Assembly (NCBI RefSeq): GCF_009831555.1
Contig: NZ_WUUU01000006.1
Location: forward strand, 1 to 48,775
Reading direction: 5' to 3'
DNA length: 48,775 nt
DNA from: Halobacterium bonnevillei
Lineage (GTDB): Archaea > Halobacteriota > Halobacteria > Halobacteriales > Halobacteriaceae
The notes beneath the pieces were generated by a model. The model was not told where the DNA came from. It did not search any database and was given only the letters and a program-made list of their open reading frames with translations. The position numbers and the translations under genes were made by a program. This document shows positions 18,617-27,824 of the stretch, piece after piece. Within the stretch, counting starts at the first letter, position 1, and every line of letters starts with the position of its first letter.

Positions 18617-19045
18617 CTAATCGTAGTAACTGATCCGTTCGACGACGTCGGCGAACGCGACAGTCTCCTGGACGTCGGTCACTTCGACGGTGACTCGTTC
18701 GCCCTTGTCGGTGTCAGAGACGATCACGACGAATCCTCGTTCGACGCGAGCGATTCCGTCGCCCTGGTCGCCCAGCGATTCGATTTCGACGTCCCGCCGG
18801 TCACCCACTTCGACCGGTGGTTCAGGATGGCCACGGTCCGCGTGCGCTTCTGAATCAGCACCAGGAGCACCAGACGCGGTACTATCGGTTTCTTGTGGCG
18901 ATGGGGTGGGAAGGACTGCAAGCCGGTAGGTCTCACCCGCGACTAGATTACCCTGCTCCTGGCTGGGAATCTGGAACACGTAGGAATCGTCCTGTTCGTC
19001 GACTTCCGTGGTAAAGAGACACTGGAGTTGGTCTGGAATTTCCAT
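18617..19045 (-). CDS. TRAM domain protein
   Basis: This 142-residue protein has a C-terminal TRAM domain of about 60 residues (VEIESLGDQGDGIARVERGF, then VVIVSDTDKGERVTVEVTDV), a known RNA-binding beta barrel. The N-terminal half (MEIPDQLQCLFTTEVDEQDD) is a small beta module, followed by a disordered acidic linker. Haloarchaea carry several such stand-alone TRAM proteins, thought to act in translation or as RNA chaperones. It is a single gene with the start at the ATG at 19045. Confidence 0.85.
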   Translation of the reverse strand: MEIPDQLQCLFTTEVDEQDDSYVFQIPSQEQGNLVAGETYRLAVLPTPSPQETDSTASGAPGADSEAHADRGHPEPPVEVGDRRDVEIESLGDQGDGIARVERGFVVIVSDTDKGERVTVEVTDVQETVAFADVVERISYYD

Positions 19046-19390
19046 ACAATTAGTCTTATCATGGATTTTCGTTCCCGGTATTTGGTTCCATGGAATTCAT
19101 CCAGCTACTACTGTCTCTTCACGGAACGGGCGTACTCGTCCCGTCACTAAGGCCCTCACTGGGTTGAACCATCCATGACAGATAACGCATGGAGCGGACG
19201 GAGCGGAAGACACAGCCGATTGTTCGCCAGTATTCCATTACAGAGAATCGAGGAGAAAGCCCCGCCATGGATCGGAAGGCGCCACTCGATCTAGTGGGCT
19301 CCGAGCCGCTGTTCAAGATGTATCGTAAAGAAATCGTAAGTTCGGAAATCCTAATTTCTAAATTCGGAAGCTCCGAGATGAATTTGACGG
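19046..19390. other. Intergenic region with a partial TnpB-element left end
   Basis: No intact gene is seen. An 18-base string at 19249-19266 (CGAGGAGAAAGCCCCGCC) is identical to the left end of element 2 at 26184-26201. It stops after the first arm of the hairpin, so it is a truncated end. A short minus-strand frame across 19119-19316 has no recognisable motif. Confidence 0.4.
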
Positions 19391-20644
19391 TCAGCGTTGG
19401 GGTTTGTTTTCGAGAGGGGTGTCGGGCTCGTGATTCGCACCGGTGTCGTCTCGGTGTTTGTCTCGGGTGACGACTTCGCCGGGGGTGGTTCGTGCGTTCG
19501 TCCCGAGTGTGACGCCGGCGTTGAGGCTCGTGTTGATGCCCGTTTTGGCTCCGTGGCCGACGACGACGCCGAACTTCCGGCGGTGCGTGTCCGTCATCTC
19601 GCCTTTGACCTGGACGCGGACGGTCTGGTCGTCGTGGCGGAGGTTCGCGACCTTGGTTCCGGCGCCGAAGTTCACGTTCCGGCCGAGGACGCTGTCGCCG
19701 ACGTAGGAGAGATGCCCGACTGCGGTGTCGGCCATGAGGATCGAGTTCTTGACCTCCACGCCGTTGCCGACCCGGACGTTGGGGCCGATGACGGTGCTGC
19801 CGCGGACGTATGCGTTCGGCCCGACGTCGGCGCCAGCCTGGATGCGGACCGGGCCTTCGATGTAGGCGCCATCGCGGACGCGCGCGCCTTCTTCAACGAC
19901 GACGTCCCCGTGTAGCGTCGCGTTGGGTTCGACGTCGCCGTGGATTGTGCGCTCGCAGTCCTCGAGGCGGGTTTCGGTGGCGTCCAACAGCTCCCACGGG
20001 CGGCCGATGTCCAGCCAGTCGCCGTCGTATTCGACGGCGGTCACCGGTGTCTCGTCGCTGATGGCGTACTGCAGGGAGTCCGTGATTTCGTATTCGCCGC
20101 GCTCGCTGCGCTCGGTCCGGTCGATGTACTCGAAGATGTCGGGCGTGAAGCGATAGAGCCCGAGGTTGGCGAGGTTCGTCGGCGGATCGGACGGCTTCTC
20201 GACGATAGTCGTGACCTGTGCGCCGTCTGTGTCGACGACGCCGTATGAGCGTGGGTCCTCGACTGGCATGACGGCGATGGCGGTCGTGGTTGCGGTCGCG
20301 AGTCGCTCGACGAGGGCTGGCGTGAGATAGACGTCGCCGTTCAGCGCCAGGAACGGGCCATCGATGTGGGGTTGTGCTTGCTGAATCGCGTGTGCGGTTC
20401 CGAGCTGGGCGTCCTGGGTGACGTACTTGATTGGCGTGCCCTGGTAGTTGGACCCGAAGTGTGCTTCGAGCTGGTCGGCCTCATACCCGACGACCAGGAC
20501 GAACTCGTCAACGTGCGGTACGGCGACATCGAGGACGTGTTCGACAATCGGGGTGCCGCCGACCGGGAGGAGCGGTTTCGGCAACCCGTCCGTCAACGGC
20601 CCCATTCGCGTTCCCTGTCCGGCAGCAACGACGACAGCTTGCAT
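19391..20644 (-). CDS. GlmU-like bifunctional sugar-1-phosphate uridylyltransferase/acetyltransferase
   Basis: This encodes 417 residues from the ATG at 20644 (MQAVVVAAGQGTRMGPLTDG). The N-terminal nucleotidyltransferase domain has the signature GQGTRMGPLTDGLPKPLLPV and the metal-binding ALNGD. The C-terminal half is a left-handed beta helix of hexapeptide repeats (IGPNVRVGNGVEVKNSIL) with the GlmU-like acetyltransferase motif HLSYVGDSVLGRNVNFGAGT. It most likely makes UDP-N-acetylhexosamine from the amino-sugar phosphate. A TATA-like box is seen at about 20668-20677. GlmS lies 12 kb away on the other side of the accessory island. Confidence 0.88.
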   Translation of the reverse strand: MQAVVVAAGQGTRMGPLTDGLPKPLLPVGGTPIVEHVLDVAVPHVDEFVLVVGYEADQLEAHFGSNYQGTPIKYVTQDAQLGTAHAIQQAQPHIDGPFLALNGDVYLTPALVERLATATTTAIAVMPVEDPRSYGVVDTDGAQVTTIVEKPSDPPTNLANLGLYRFTPDIFEYIDRTERSERGEYEITDSLQYAISDETPVTAVEYDGDWLDIGRPWELLDATETRLEDCERTIHGDVEPNATLHGDVVVEEGARVRDGAYIEGPVRIQAGADVGPNAYVRGSTVIGPNVRVGNGVEVKNSILMADTAVGHLSYVGDSVLGRNVNFGAGTKVANLRHDDQTVRVQVKGEMTDTHRRKFGVVVGHGAKTGINTSLNAGVTLGTNARTTPGEVVTRDKHRDDTGANHEPDTPLENKPQR

Positions 20645-20858
20645 TACTCTACCCCGACCACTGGAACGCATTAAGCAACGGGGGTCCAGAACAAGGTAAC
20701 GTTGAGATTAGTTGGTTCCACGTGAGGGCGAAGGTTTGCAGTCATGTTTCGGGGGAGTCAGGCGTTGCGTGACGATTGATGTTGAGTTGGGAGAGAACCG
20801 CGTTTGGAACGGTGAAGTCTGCGTCTTCGGATCAGTGAACACCCCACACAAGTGTTTC

Positions 20859-20887
20859 TGTTGGGCGTATGCCCAACACACTTATCG
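20859..20887 (+). promoter_or_regulatory. Palindromic operator and TATA-like box for the TumE pair
   Basis: A perfect inverted repeat TGTTGGGC-GTAT-GCCCAACA (20859-20878) lies directly before CTTATCG (20881-20887), a TATA-like box 29 bases before the ATG at 20916. The position fits an autorepressor site that blocks basal transcription factors. Confidence 0.6.
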
Positions 20888-20915
20888 TGTTGAGGGGCAA
20901 ACCAACAGGTACGGT

Positions 20916-21230
20916 ATGGTGCAGGAGCTCACGCACCGCTACACCCACGTCGAAGCCGGGCTCGTCGAGAACGTCGTCATCCGACGGACGACCCACACAG
21001 ACGCCTACCCGTCCGGCTGGAAGTACACCCTCCATCTGGGAACGCTGCAGGATCTGACGCTCATCCGGTACGACAACGCTCACGAAGATACCAAAGGCCA
21101 CGAACTCCACACTGCTGCCGGGGACGCAGACGTTGAGTTCCCTGGCATGGAGGAACTCATCGTTGAGTTTTGGGCCAGTGCTGACGAATACTGGGACACG
21201 ATTGGTGGCAACCCACCCCGTCCCTATTGA
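20916..21230 (+). CDS. TumE-family (DUF6516-type) toxin
   Basis: This encodes 104 residues from the ATG at 20916 (MVQELTHRYTHVEAGLVENV). The frame runs further upstream but that part contains the operator. It matches the small alpha/beta proteins of the TumE/DUF6516 type (DAYPSGWKYTLHLGTLQDLT, then LIRYDNAHEDTKGHELHTAA). The gene is followed after 34 bases by an HTH gene, the usual order in haloarchaea. Known pairs act as toxin-antitoxin systems, but the toxic target is not established here. The palindromic operator suggests autoregulation. Confidence 0.75.
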   Translation: MVQELTHRYTHVEAGLVENVVIRRTTHTDAYPSGWKYTLHLGTLQDLTLIRYDNAHEDTKGHELHTAAGDADVEFPGMEELIVEFWASADEYWDTIGGNPPRPY

Positions 21231-21264
21231 CAGCAGAGACAACCCACATCCAACACACCCGACC

Positions 21265-21684
21265 ATGACCACGCTTCACATCACCGTCGGCGACCGAGCA
21301 CAGCTCCGAGAGGATACGCTCCACTTCATTCAGACTGCCGAGGCTGATGAACTGGACGAAAGCGATAAGCGTGCAGTACTCCAGTTCGGGACCTATGACG
21401 ATCTCGTCGACAGCCTCACTCCGCTACGCCTCGAGCTCATCCAGGCGATCGCCAAAGAGCGCCCTTCAAGTATGCGGGAGGCTGCACGACTCGTCGACCG
21501 CGATGTCTCCGACGTTCATGCAGATCTGAAACAGCTGGAGGTGCTGGGTATCCTCGAACTCAAGGAAGGTGGCCCCGGGGGAGCGATCCAGCCAGTTGTC
21601 CCCTTCGATAAAATCGAGATGCACATCGACTACCCCCTTCTCGACGACGTCGACGCAGACAGCACTCCCGCTAGCGCTGACTAG
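21265..21684 (+). CDS. HTH antitoxin partner (HVO_A0114-type)
   Basis: This encodes 139 residues from the ATG at 21265 (MTTLHITVGDRAQLREDTLH). A winged-helix domain lies at about residues 60-110 (RLELIQAIAKERPSSMREAA, then RLVDRDVSDVHADLKQLEVL). The N-terminal ~50 residues are partner-binding in type. It matches what is annotated in haloarchaea as an HVO_A0114-family DNA-binding protein, found with TumE. It probably neutralises the upstream protein and binds the palindrome at 20859. Confidence 0.8.
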   Translation: MTTLHITVGDRAQLREDTLHFIQTAEADELDESDKRAVLQFGTYDDLVDSLTPLRLELIQAIAKERPSSMREAARLVDRDVSDVHADLKQLEVLGILELKEGGPGGAIQPVVPFDKIEMHIDYPLLDDVDADSTPASAD

Positions 21685-21696
21685 CCACCCGATTTT

Positions 21697-21713
21697 CACC
21701 CTCTGAGAGGGTG
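21697..21713. terminator. Short perfect hairpin after the TumE pair
   Basis: CACCCTCT-G-AGAGGGTG is a perfect 8-base inverted repeat located 13 bases after the HTH stop codon. There is no T-tract after it on the plus strand, though GATTTT precedes it. It may be a transcription-end or processing structure. Confidence 0.3.
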
Positions 21714-21847
21714 CGAGGACGGTGAGAAAGCGCCCGTGGAGAGTGCAGGACTGACTCAAAGCAACAACCAAATCGAGCAGTTGAGTCACCTTCCAGTGGA
21801 GTAACGACGTCTCAAACCGAGTACGTTGAGTAGACGGCGAACATCGC

Positions 21848-21982
21848 CTACACGAGTGTGACAACTCGCACACGACCACCGCGTCCTCGTCGCCACGCGA
21901 GGAAGCTGAGTAGACTCAGGCCTGCCGCGAGAACGAAAATACCGAGACTAACGTACTGTTCGAGGAGTTGGGCGAGTGGCAT
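21848..21982 (-). CDS. Very small single-helix membrane protein or fragment
   Basis: This encodes 44 residues from the ATG at 21982. MPLAQLLEQYVSLGIFVLAA is followed by GLSLLSFLAWRRGRGGRVRV and a stop. It is one hydrophobic helix with a basic end, the positive-inside pattern. It resembles the first helix of a longer haloarchaeal membrane protein and may be a 5' fragment. It also looks like the fragment at 18386. Either may be decayed. Confidence 0.3.
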   Translation of the reverse strand: MPLAQLLEQYVSLGIFVLAAGLSLLSFLAWRRGRGGRVRVVTLV

Positions 21983-22188
21983 ACGTTGGTATCTGTACAG
22001 ACGGCCGGCGGGACGTACTCAGTAATCGATACACGTCAACCGAGGGGGGTAGCCGGGAAAACGATTGGCGTTCAATCGTCGAATCCAAGCAATCCATTGC
22101 GCAGGTCAGCCTCGTCTTCTGTTGGTTGATACAGTCTGCACTGCGTCGGCTGTCGGACGGTTGGTACCACAGGACCGGGCACTCACGT

Positions 22189-22234
22189 TGTACACACGGT
22201 AAGGGCTAAGCGGTGTGGCTCACAATGTACACAC
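22189..22234 (+). promoter_or_regulatory. Direct repeats upstream of the RHH antitoxin gene
   Basis: TGTACACAC occurs at 22189-22197 and again at 22226-22234, ending one base before the ATG at 22236. The core TGTACA is itself palindromic. The spacing of 37 bases flanks the expected TATA region (about 22200-22209). It is a candidate site for the RHH protein. Confidence 0.4.
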
Positions 22235-22235
22235 A

Positions 22236-22488
22236 ATGAGTAGCGACAAAAAGCGCGTCCAGTTTCGGGCGCCGCACCGGCTTGTCGACCGAACCGATGC
22301 GCTCGCGGACGTCCTCGGGGAGGACCGAACAGATATTCTCGTAACTGCGCTCCCTTCGGGAACTGCGGTTGTTCCTGCAAAGCGCGTCTTGGAAGCAGGA
22401 AGCCCCTGCCTCAAGGAGCCGCCCAAGGCGGCGAGTAGGCAGGGGTAGTTCACACGAGGACTTCATCGACGACGTCGCCGACGCATAG
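22236..22488 (+). pseudogene. RHH antitoxin gene interrupted by an IS remnant
   Basis: The 5' part encodes a ribbon-helix-helix domain (MSSDKKRVQFRAPHRLVDRT, then DALADVLGEDRTDILVTAL). From about 22350 the frame runs into foreign sequence that encodes PAKRVLEAGSPCLKEP and stops at 22448. After the IS end at 22455 the original gene resumes as EDFIDDVADA with a stop at 22486-22488, directly before the PIN gene ATG. The joined product would be an antitoxin of about 60 residues. The chimeric 70-residue product keeps the DNA-binding domain but loses the toxin-binding tail. Confidence 0.7.
22350..22455 (+). mobile_element. TnpB-element remnant: tnpB 3' end plus right end
   Basis: This fragment of about 105 bases shares its structure with the right end of element 3. 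The outer arms are CCCCTGCCT (22403-22411) and AGGCAGGGG (22437-22445), with an inner GCCGCC-CAA-GGCGGC (22418-22432) and the terminus TAGTTCACAC. Element 3 has CCCCACCCT/AGGGTGGGG and TAGTTTACAC. The coding part before it reads like a TnpB C-terminus (PAKRVLEAGSPCLKEPPKAA). The rest of the element is missing. The left junction is approximate. Confidence 0.65.
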
Positions 22489-23001
22489 ATGCCGCGACTC
22501 GTCGCAGACGCGTCCGCCCTCGTGAGTCTCGGTGTCGTAACTGAAGCCAATCCCGACTCACTCGCGCTCTGTCTGGCCCGATACGAGGTTGTCGTCCCAA
22601 CGGTGGTCGTCGAGGAACTTCAGGAGATTGCCTCTTTCGATGACGTCCACGGTCGTGCTGCAACTACCGTTCTCGACCGAACTGAGACTCTCGAAACGCG
22701 GTCAGTGGGACTCGACGCCGAATTTCCGCTCGACGACGGTGAAAATGCGGCGATCACCCTTTCGAACGACCTTGATGCCGCCTTGTTGCTTTGTGATGAG
22801 TTCACCCAGCTCGGCTTGATTCACGCATCGCTCGTTGATACCCGGTTTGTGACGACGCCAACACTACTCTCAGTCTTCGTTCGAAACGGCCAGCTGTCAC
22901 CTGCCGATGCTCAGGTGCTCCTCGACGAGATCAGTGACGCTCGCAGTTGGGATGCGAACAGCTACGTGCAACGCGCCCGCTCATTGCTCGCCAAGTCCTA
23001 A
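22489..23001 (+). CDS. PIN-domain toxin-like RNase
   Basis: This encodes 170 residues. Conserved acidic residues fit a PIN fold: Asp7 (LVADASALVSLG), Glu42 or Glu43 (VVEELQEI), Asp83 and Glu85 (LDDGENAAI) and Asp103 (LLLCDEF). The family is VapC-like and would cleave RNA. The ATG directly follows the stop of the interrupted RHH gene, so this was a VapBC-type pair. The PIN gene looks intact although its antitoxin is broken, which is unusual for a functional toxin. Confidence 0.82.
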   Translation: MPRLVADASALVSLGVVTEANPDSLALCLARYEVVVPTVVVEELQEIASFDDVHGRAATTVLDRTETLETRSVGLDAEFPLDDGENAAITLSNDLDAALLLCDEFTQLGLIHASLVDTRFVTTPTLLSVFVRNGQLSPADAQVLLDEISDARSWDANSYVQRARSLLAKS

Positions 23002-23357
23002 GGACCCCCTCACGTCTGGGATTGACTCTTGTCAATCATATGAGCTACCTGCTGACATTCTCGGGTCGGTCCCGCAAATGGTGGGGTTATCCCCTACCCG
23101 GACGGGTTCGAGGGCAAGTTCACTGGCAACCCCCTCCAAGAGCGATCCTCCTAGGGTGAGCGAACTAGGGTGGTGTCGTTGACCCGACAGTCTGGGGAGA
23201 TAAGAGGATATATTTTGCCTCGAGAAGGAAATATGTGTTCTTAGGGTGACATCACTGCGTTGACCTCCTCGTTCTTCGTGATCCTTCGTAGGAAAACCTA
23301 TAGTGGAATAATTTTGCTTTGGAAAATATTATGTTCTTTCGTGGCGTGGTGTAGGGT
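23002..23357. other. Intergenic region with promoter-proximal direct repeats
   Basis: No gene is supported here. Two similar strings occur, GGAAATATGTGTTCTTA (23227-23243) and GGAAAATATTATGTTCTTTC (23321-23340). The second overlaps the likely TATA box of the gene at 23358. A short plus-strand frame near 23040 (MSYLLTFSGRSRKWWGYPL) has no recognised motif. Confidence 0.4.
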
Positions 23358-23897
23358 ATGACGGACTCACGTGACGCGGAAGACGAACCGGCGTATGTTT
23401 CGCGGTGGAAGGAAGCAACCACGGGATTCGACCGGGTCCGGTCGGTTGCGTCGTCGCTCGAGGAGCCGCGGACAGCGGGCTGGATCGCCGATGAATCACA
23501 TGTCTCTGAGCCGACGACGCGGAATCATCTCGAACGGCTCGTCGACCTCGGCGTGCTCGTCACCGACGAATCAACACGGGGCAAAACGTACTATCCGGAC
23601 CCAGTCTACACGCGCCTGACTGCGATCCAGGAACTCGTCGCAGAGAACTCCGAAGCTGACCTCACCCAACAGGCAACAGCCATCCAAGCGGATATCGAGA
23701 CCTGGAAAGCCGAATACGACCCCGAGTCACCGCGGTCGCTTCGTGCATCCGTCACGGAGGATATCTCCGTTGAAGACGCCCAACAGCGGCTGCGCATCGC
23801 GGCAGATTGGGAGTCCGCACAGTACCAACTCTCGCTGCTTCGGGACGCGATCGACCACTACGAAACGTATACTGCCCATCCACCCGCCTCTGCATGA
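23358..23897 (+). CDS. Winged-helix regulator, module copy A
   Basis: This 179-residue protein has an N-terminal winged helix at about residues 20-75 (WIADESHVSEPTTRNHLERL). A helical coiled-coil domain follows with the motif WKAEYDPESP that recurs in the paralogues at 25469 and 27825. Its stop overlaps the partner ATG by 4 bases (ATGA at 23894), so the two are co-translated. It has no sensing domain. The paralogy within this window is clear. Its target is unknown, and it could be an antitoxin-like or autoregulatory protein. Confidence 0.78.
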   Translation: MTDSRDAEDEPAYVSRWKEATTGFDRVRSVASSLEEPRTAGWIADESHVSEPTTRNHLERLVDLGVLVTDESTRGKTYYPDPVYTRLTAIQELVAENSEADLTQQATAIQADIETWKAEYDPESPRSLRASVTEDISVEDAQQRLRIAADWESAQYQLSLLRDAIDHYETYTAHPPASA

Positions 23898-24454
23898 CTC
23901 CCGTGGACGGACCGGATGACGGTAGTAAGCAGACTGCCATCGATAGTCGGCTCGGCCGCCAGCCACACCGACCTGATGGCGGTCGGGAGTCGCCACAGGA
24001 AGACGCTGCGCAACGACACCGGATTCTGCGATCCCTGCGCGAGCAACTCGAACGCCATCCAGCCATCAAATCCGCGTGGGGGAGTCCGGACGGGCAGTAT
24101 GCTGAACTTGCGACGGACGTCGACCCGGCACAGTTCGGGCGCGATAGTGAATCAGCGTCGCTACGGGTGACGTGGCAGCCCGATCCGCAGCTTCCACCGG
24201 AGACGAGTCTCGACGACCGCCGCCGGACATCACTCACGTCGAACTTCAAAATCCACTACAGCGAGTCGTCGGGGGTCGACTGTGGCGTCCATCTCGAACC
24301 GAATCCACACGTCGACGGTCATCTCCACTATCAGGAGCGTCCCGCACCAACCGACGAGTACGACTATGACGAAGTATCGCTTACGGCGACAGCGCCCGTC
24401 GGTGTGCTCTGGGAGGGCCTCGAAATTATCGCCGATCGGCTTCAGCAGGTGTAG
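23894..24454 (+). CDS. Partner protein of the winged-helix module, copy A
   Basis: This encodes 186 residues from the ATG at 23894 (MTPVDGPDDGSKQTAIDSRL). The N-terminal ~60 residues are charged and probably disordered. The C-terminal domain reads beta-rich (SLTSNFKIHYSESSGVDCGV, then HLEPNPHVDGHLHYQERPAP). It aligns with the partner at 28433 (NYAIHY and HFHPPPDAP) and the broken partner at 25990. The shared pattern is an IHY strand and a His/Pro-rich loop. I do not recognise a catalytic family. It is always coded just after a winged-helix protein here. Confidence 0.65.
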   Translation: MTPVDGPDDGSKQTAIDSRLGRQPHRPDGGRESPQEDAAQRHRILRSLREQLERHPAIKSAWGSPDGQYAELATDVDPAQFGRDSESASLRVTWQPDPQLPPETSLDDRRRTSLTSNFKIHYSESSGVDCGVHLEPNPHVDGHLHYQERPAPTDEYDYDEVSLTATAPVGVLWEGLEIIADRLQQV

Positions 24455-24906
24455 ACTAGATAGAGTGGAGATGTCTGGAAAATCGCCATAATGAGGCGTA
24501 TCATGTGAACGGATAATTCGTTACCGACTCATAGGATGACACTCTCTTTGATGGTGAGCGAAAACATGAGGATGGGCTACGTATCGCGGACACTGAGAGG
24601 GTCACTGCGTGGGGAGTAGATCATTCGTGAAAGCTGATTGAAACCTCGTTGCCTCGTTCATCGAGATGCACGATGGAGAGATTCCCGCCAGCAGTTGTAG
24701 CGGCCAATTTCGCATACCAAGGGCCGAGTCCATCGGAATGAATCAGGCTGGTGAGAACCTGCCTTTAACGAGTGTGTTGTTCCGGAAAGACAGATAGATA
24801 ATATTTCGGAGTGTCAGGCGGCTACGGGGATGGTCGAAGCGATGGCGGTCGCATTGAATGAGATTGCGTGAATCGACTGTCGCCACTGGGTGAATGCCCA
24901 CCGTCG
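24455..24906. other. Intergenic region with a coding remnant
   Basis: Apart from the minus-strand remnant at 24621-24764, nothing is supported. The remaining sequence is AT-richer than the neighbouring genes. Confidence 0.4.
24621..24764 (-). pseudogene. C-terminal fragment of an unknown protein
   Basis: A 47-codon frame ends HSDGLGPWYAKLAATTAGGN, LSIVHLDERGNEVSISFHE, stop. It has good coding character and an amphipathic beta pattern, but an in-frame stop at 24765-24767 cuts it and no start precedes it. It probably is the 3' end of a decayed gene. The family is not recognised. Confidence 0.3.
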
Positions 24907-25344
24907 TTACAGCACGTCGTGAGGACCAGCCGTGTCCAGTTGGGTTGTCAGCTGGTGGTGTGTGTCGAGGCCGGTTCGGAATCGATTGATGAGCTCGGAT
25001 TGGTGCTCGGGGCAGACGAGAATCGCGACAGCACCGCCGGCAACCGGAACGAGCGGCTGATGCGGCGTATGTGCGGCGAGGCCACAACTGGGACAGCGAA
25101 CGCCGCCAGCTGGTCGATGGTCGAGGAGGTCAGCAGTCGCGTCCGTTGTGTAGCCACAGATCGAGGCGAACTGCTGGCGATGATCGTCACACCCGATGAT
25201 GGGGGCTGTCAGCTGGTCGACCAACAGAAACGACAGCATGTCGCGTTCCGGCGACTGGAGCGCTCCTTCGCAGGCGTCACACTGCATCGGCGGCAGCTCC
25301 GCGGGTTCCGCTGGGTCGTGGGGCGGCGAATCTCCGGAATCCAT
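24907..25344 (-). CDS. Small zinc-binding protein with paired CxxC
   Basis: This encodes 145 residues from the ATG at 25344 (MDSGDSPPHDPAEPAELPPM). The upstream extension to 25533 is antisense to another gene. Cysteine pairs CDAC and CPSC, with further Cys/His residues (IGCDDHRQQF and LVCPEHQSEL), suggest two zinc sites of CxxC-CxxH type. Similar proteins are frequent in haloarchaeal accessory regions. Its role is unknown. It is divergent from the decayed module copy B. Confidence 0.65.
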   Translation of the reverse strand: MDSGDSPPHDPAEPAELPPMQCDACEGALQSPERDMLSFLLVDQLTAPIIGCDDHRQQFASICGYTTDATADLLDHRPAGGVRCPSCGLAAHTPHQPLVPVAGGAVAILVCPEHQSELINRFRTGLDTHHQLTTQLDTAGPHDVL

Positions 25345-25468
25345 CTGAAGGCAGGCTTCGGTTCCGGCCCGAGACGGGTAAGTGATGGGGAGACCAGCGG
25401 ACTTGGGTACCAATAGTGGCTTAGCCAACAATGGTGTTGACCACGGACATGTTGGATACGGCGTTCCT

Positions 25469-25987
25469 GTGTCAGGCGACGCTCGTCGGGACGGCCCGCC
25501 GTCGTTCGATCGCCCATTCGAAGGCGGGGACACGAAACAGCGCGTGTACGGCGCGATCCTCCACGCCCGTGAGCCGATGACGGCCGCTGAGATCGCCGAA
25601 CGTGCAGACTGCTCTGAGGAGTCCGCACGGACGCACCTTGCCTTCTACGCCGACCTCGGCATCGTCATCCACCACGACGGCCGCCCCGCTCGATAGGAGC
25701 GCAACGACGACTACTTCGAGTGGCGGCGAATGAATGAACTGGCGAACGAACACACCGTCGAAGAACTACAGGCTCGGGTTTCAGAACTCACCGACCAAAT
25801 CGAAGCATATCGCGAGGAGTACGACGCTGACTCGCCCGCCGAGGTTGATGTCCTCGAATACGACGCCGAGGACGTTGACGACGTGTATGCAGACCTTGGG
25901 GACTGGGCGACCGCTATCGAGGAGCGCTGGCTCCACGAGCGCGCCCGCCAGAAGGCGACCAGCTCGACAGCGCCATCGCAAGGCTGA
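25469..25987 (+). pseudogene. Winged-helix regulator, module copy B, with in-frame stop
   Basis: From a GTG at 25469 the frame encodes a winged helix (REPMTAAEIAERADCSEESA, then RTHLAFYADLGIVIHHDGRP). A TAG at 25694-25696 interrupts it. The same frame continues as ERNDDYFEWRRMNELANEHT, then a coiled coil with YREEYDADSP, to 25987. The motif matches copies A and C, so this is one gene with a nonsense mutation. An ATG at 25730 could restart the C-terminal half only. Confidence 0.75.
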
Positions 25988-26205
25988 CGATGGTGCCGGC
26001 CGACGACGGCGCGAGTCCCGCGCCACTCGACCGGGCAGTGTTAGGAGTGGGAGGAGGTCAATACCCGGGCGATGTGTCTGCTCGATTTGAGATACGGTGG
26101 TATTGCAATGACAATTTCACCGTTCACTGTCAAGAAGAGCGCCAAGAGAGTGTGGAAGGGTCGGTGGGACCGTTACGGAAGTGCGAGGAGAAAGCCCCGC
26201 CCTTT

Positions 26206-26236
<31 letters not shown>

Positions 26237-26307
26237 CAATCCACCGACGATAGCACGGCCTGATATTCCAACATATCCTTAAGCAATCACGTCCAATCAC
26301 AAGTGTA

Positions 26308-27599
<1,292 letters not shown>

Positions 27600-27824
27600 A
27601 ACCCAGCAGTCACAACGAACGAGATCGCTTTCATTCGCCGCCGGACGCAAATCGTGTTGACGCAGGGACGCACAGTGGCCCCCAGACCAACGTGACGTCT
27701 GCCGCCCTGCCCTCGATTCCGTCGAAGAACGAGTCGAAGCTCTGTAGGGCCAGCAGTGAGGAGTCGAGAGAACAAAATACTGGCCCACAGATTATTATAC
27801 TAGTCTCTCGTTGTTTGGCATATC

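Larger units (their letters stand above)
21685..22235. other. Intergenic region between the two toxin-antitoxin loci
   Basis: Besides the hairpin at 21697, the small membrane frame at 21848-21982 and the repeats at 22189-22234, I see no supported gene. Plus-strand frames across 21976-22209 have no recognisable motif or coding bias. Confidence 0.5.

Noticed and set aside
22947-23182. Plus-strand frames just after the PIN gene
   Set aside because: They are short, without a start signal or motif, and overlap the PIN gene's 3' end.
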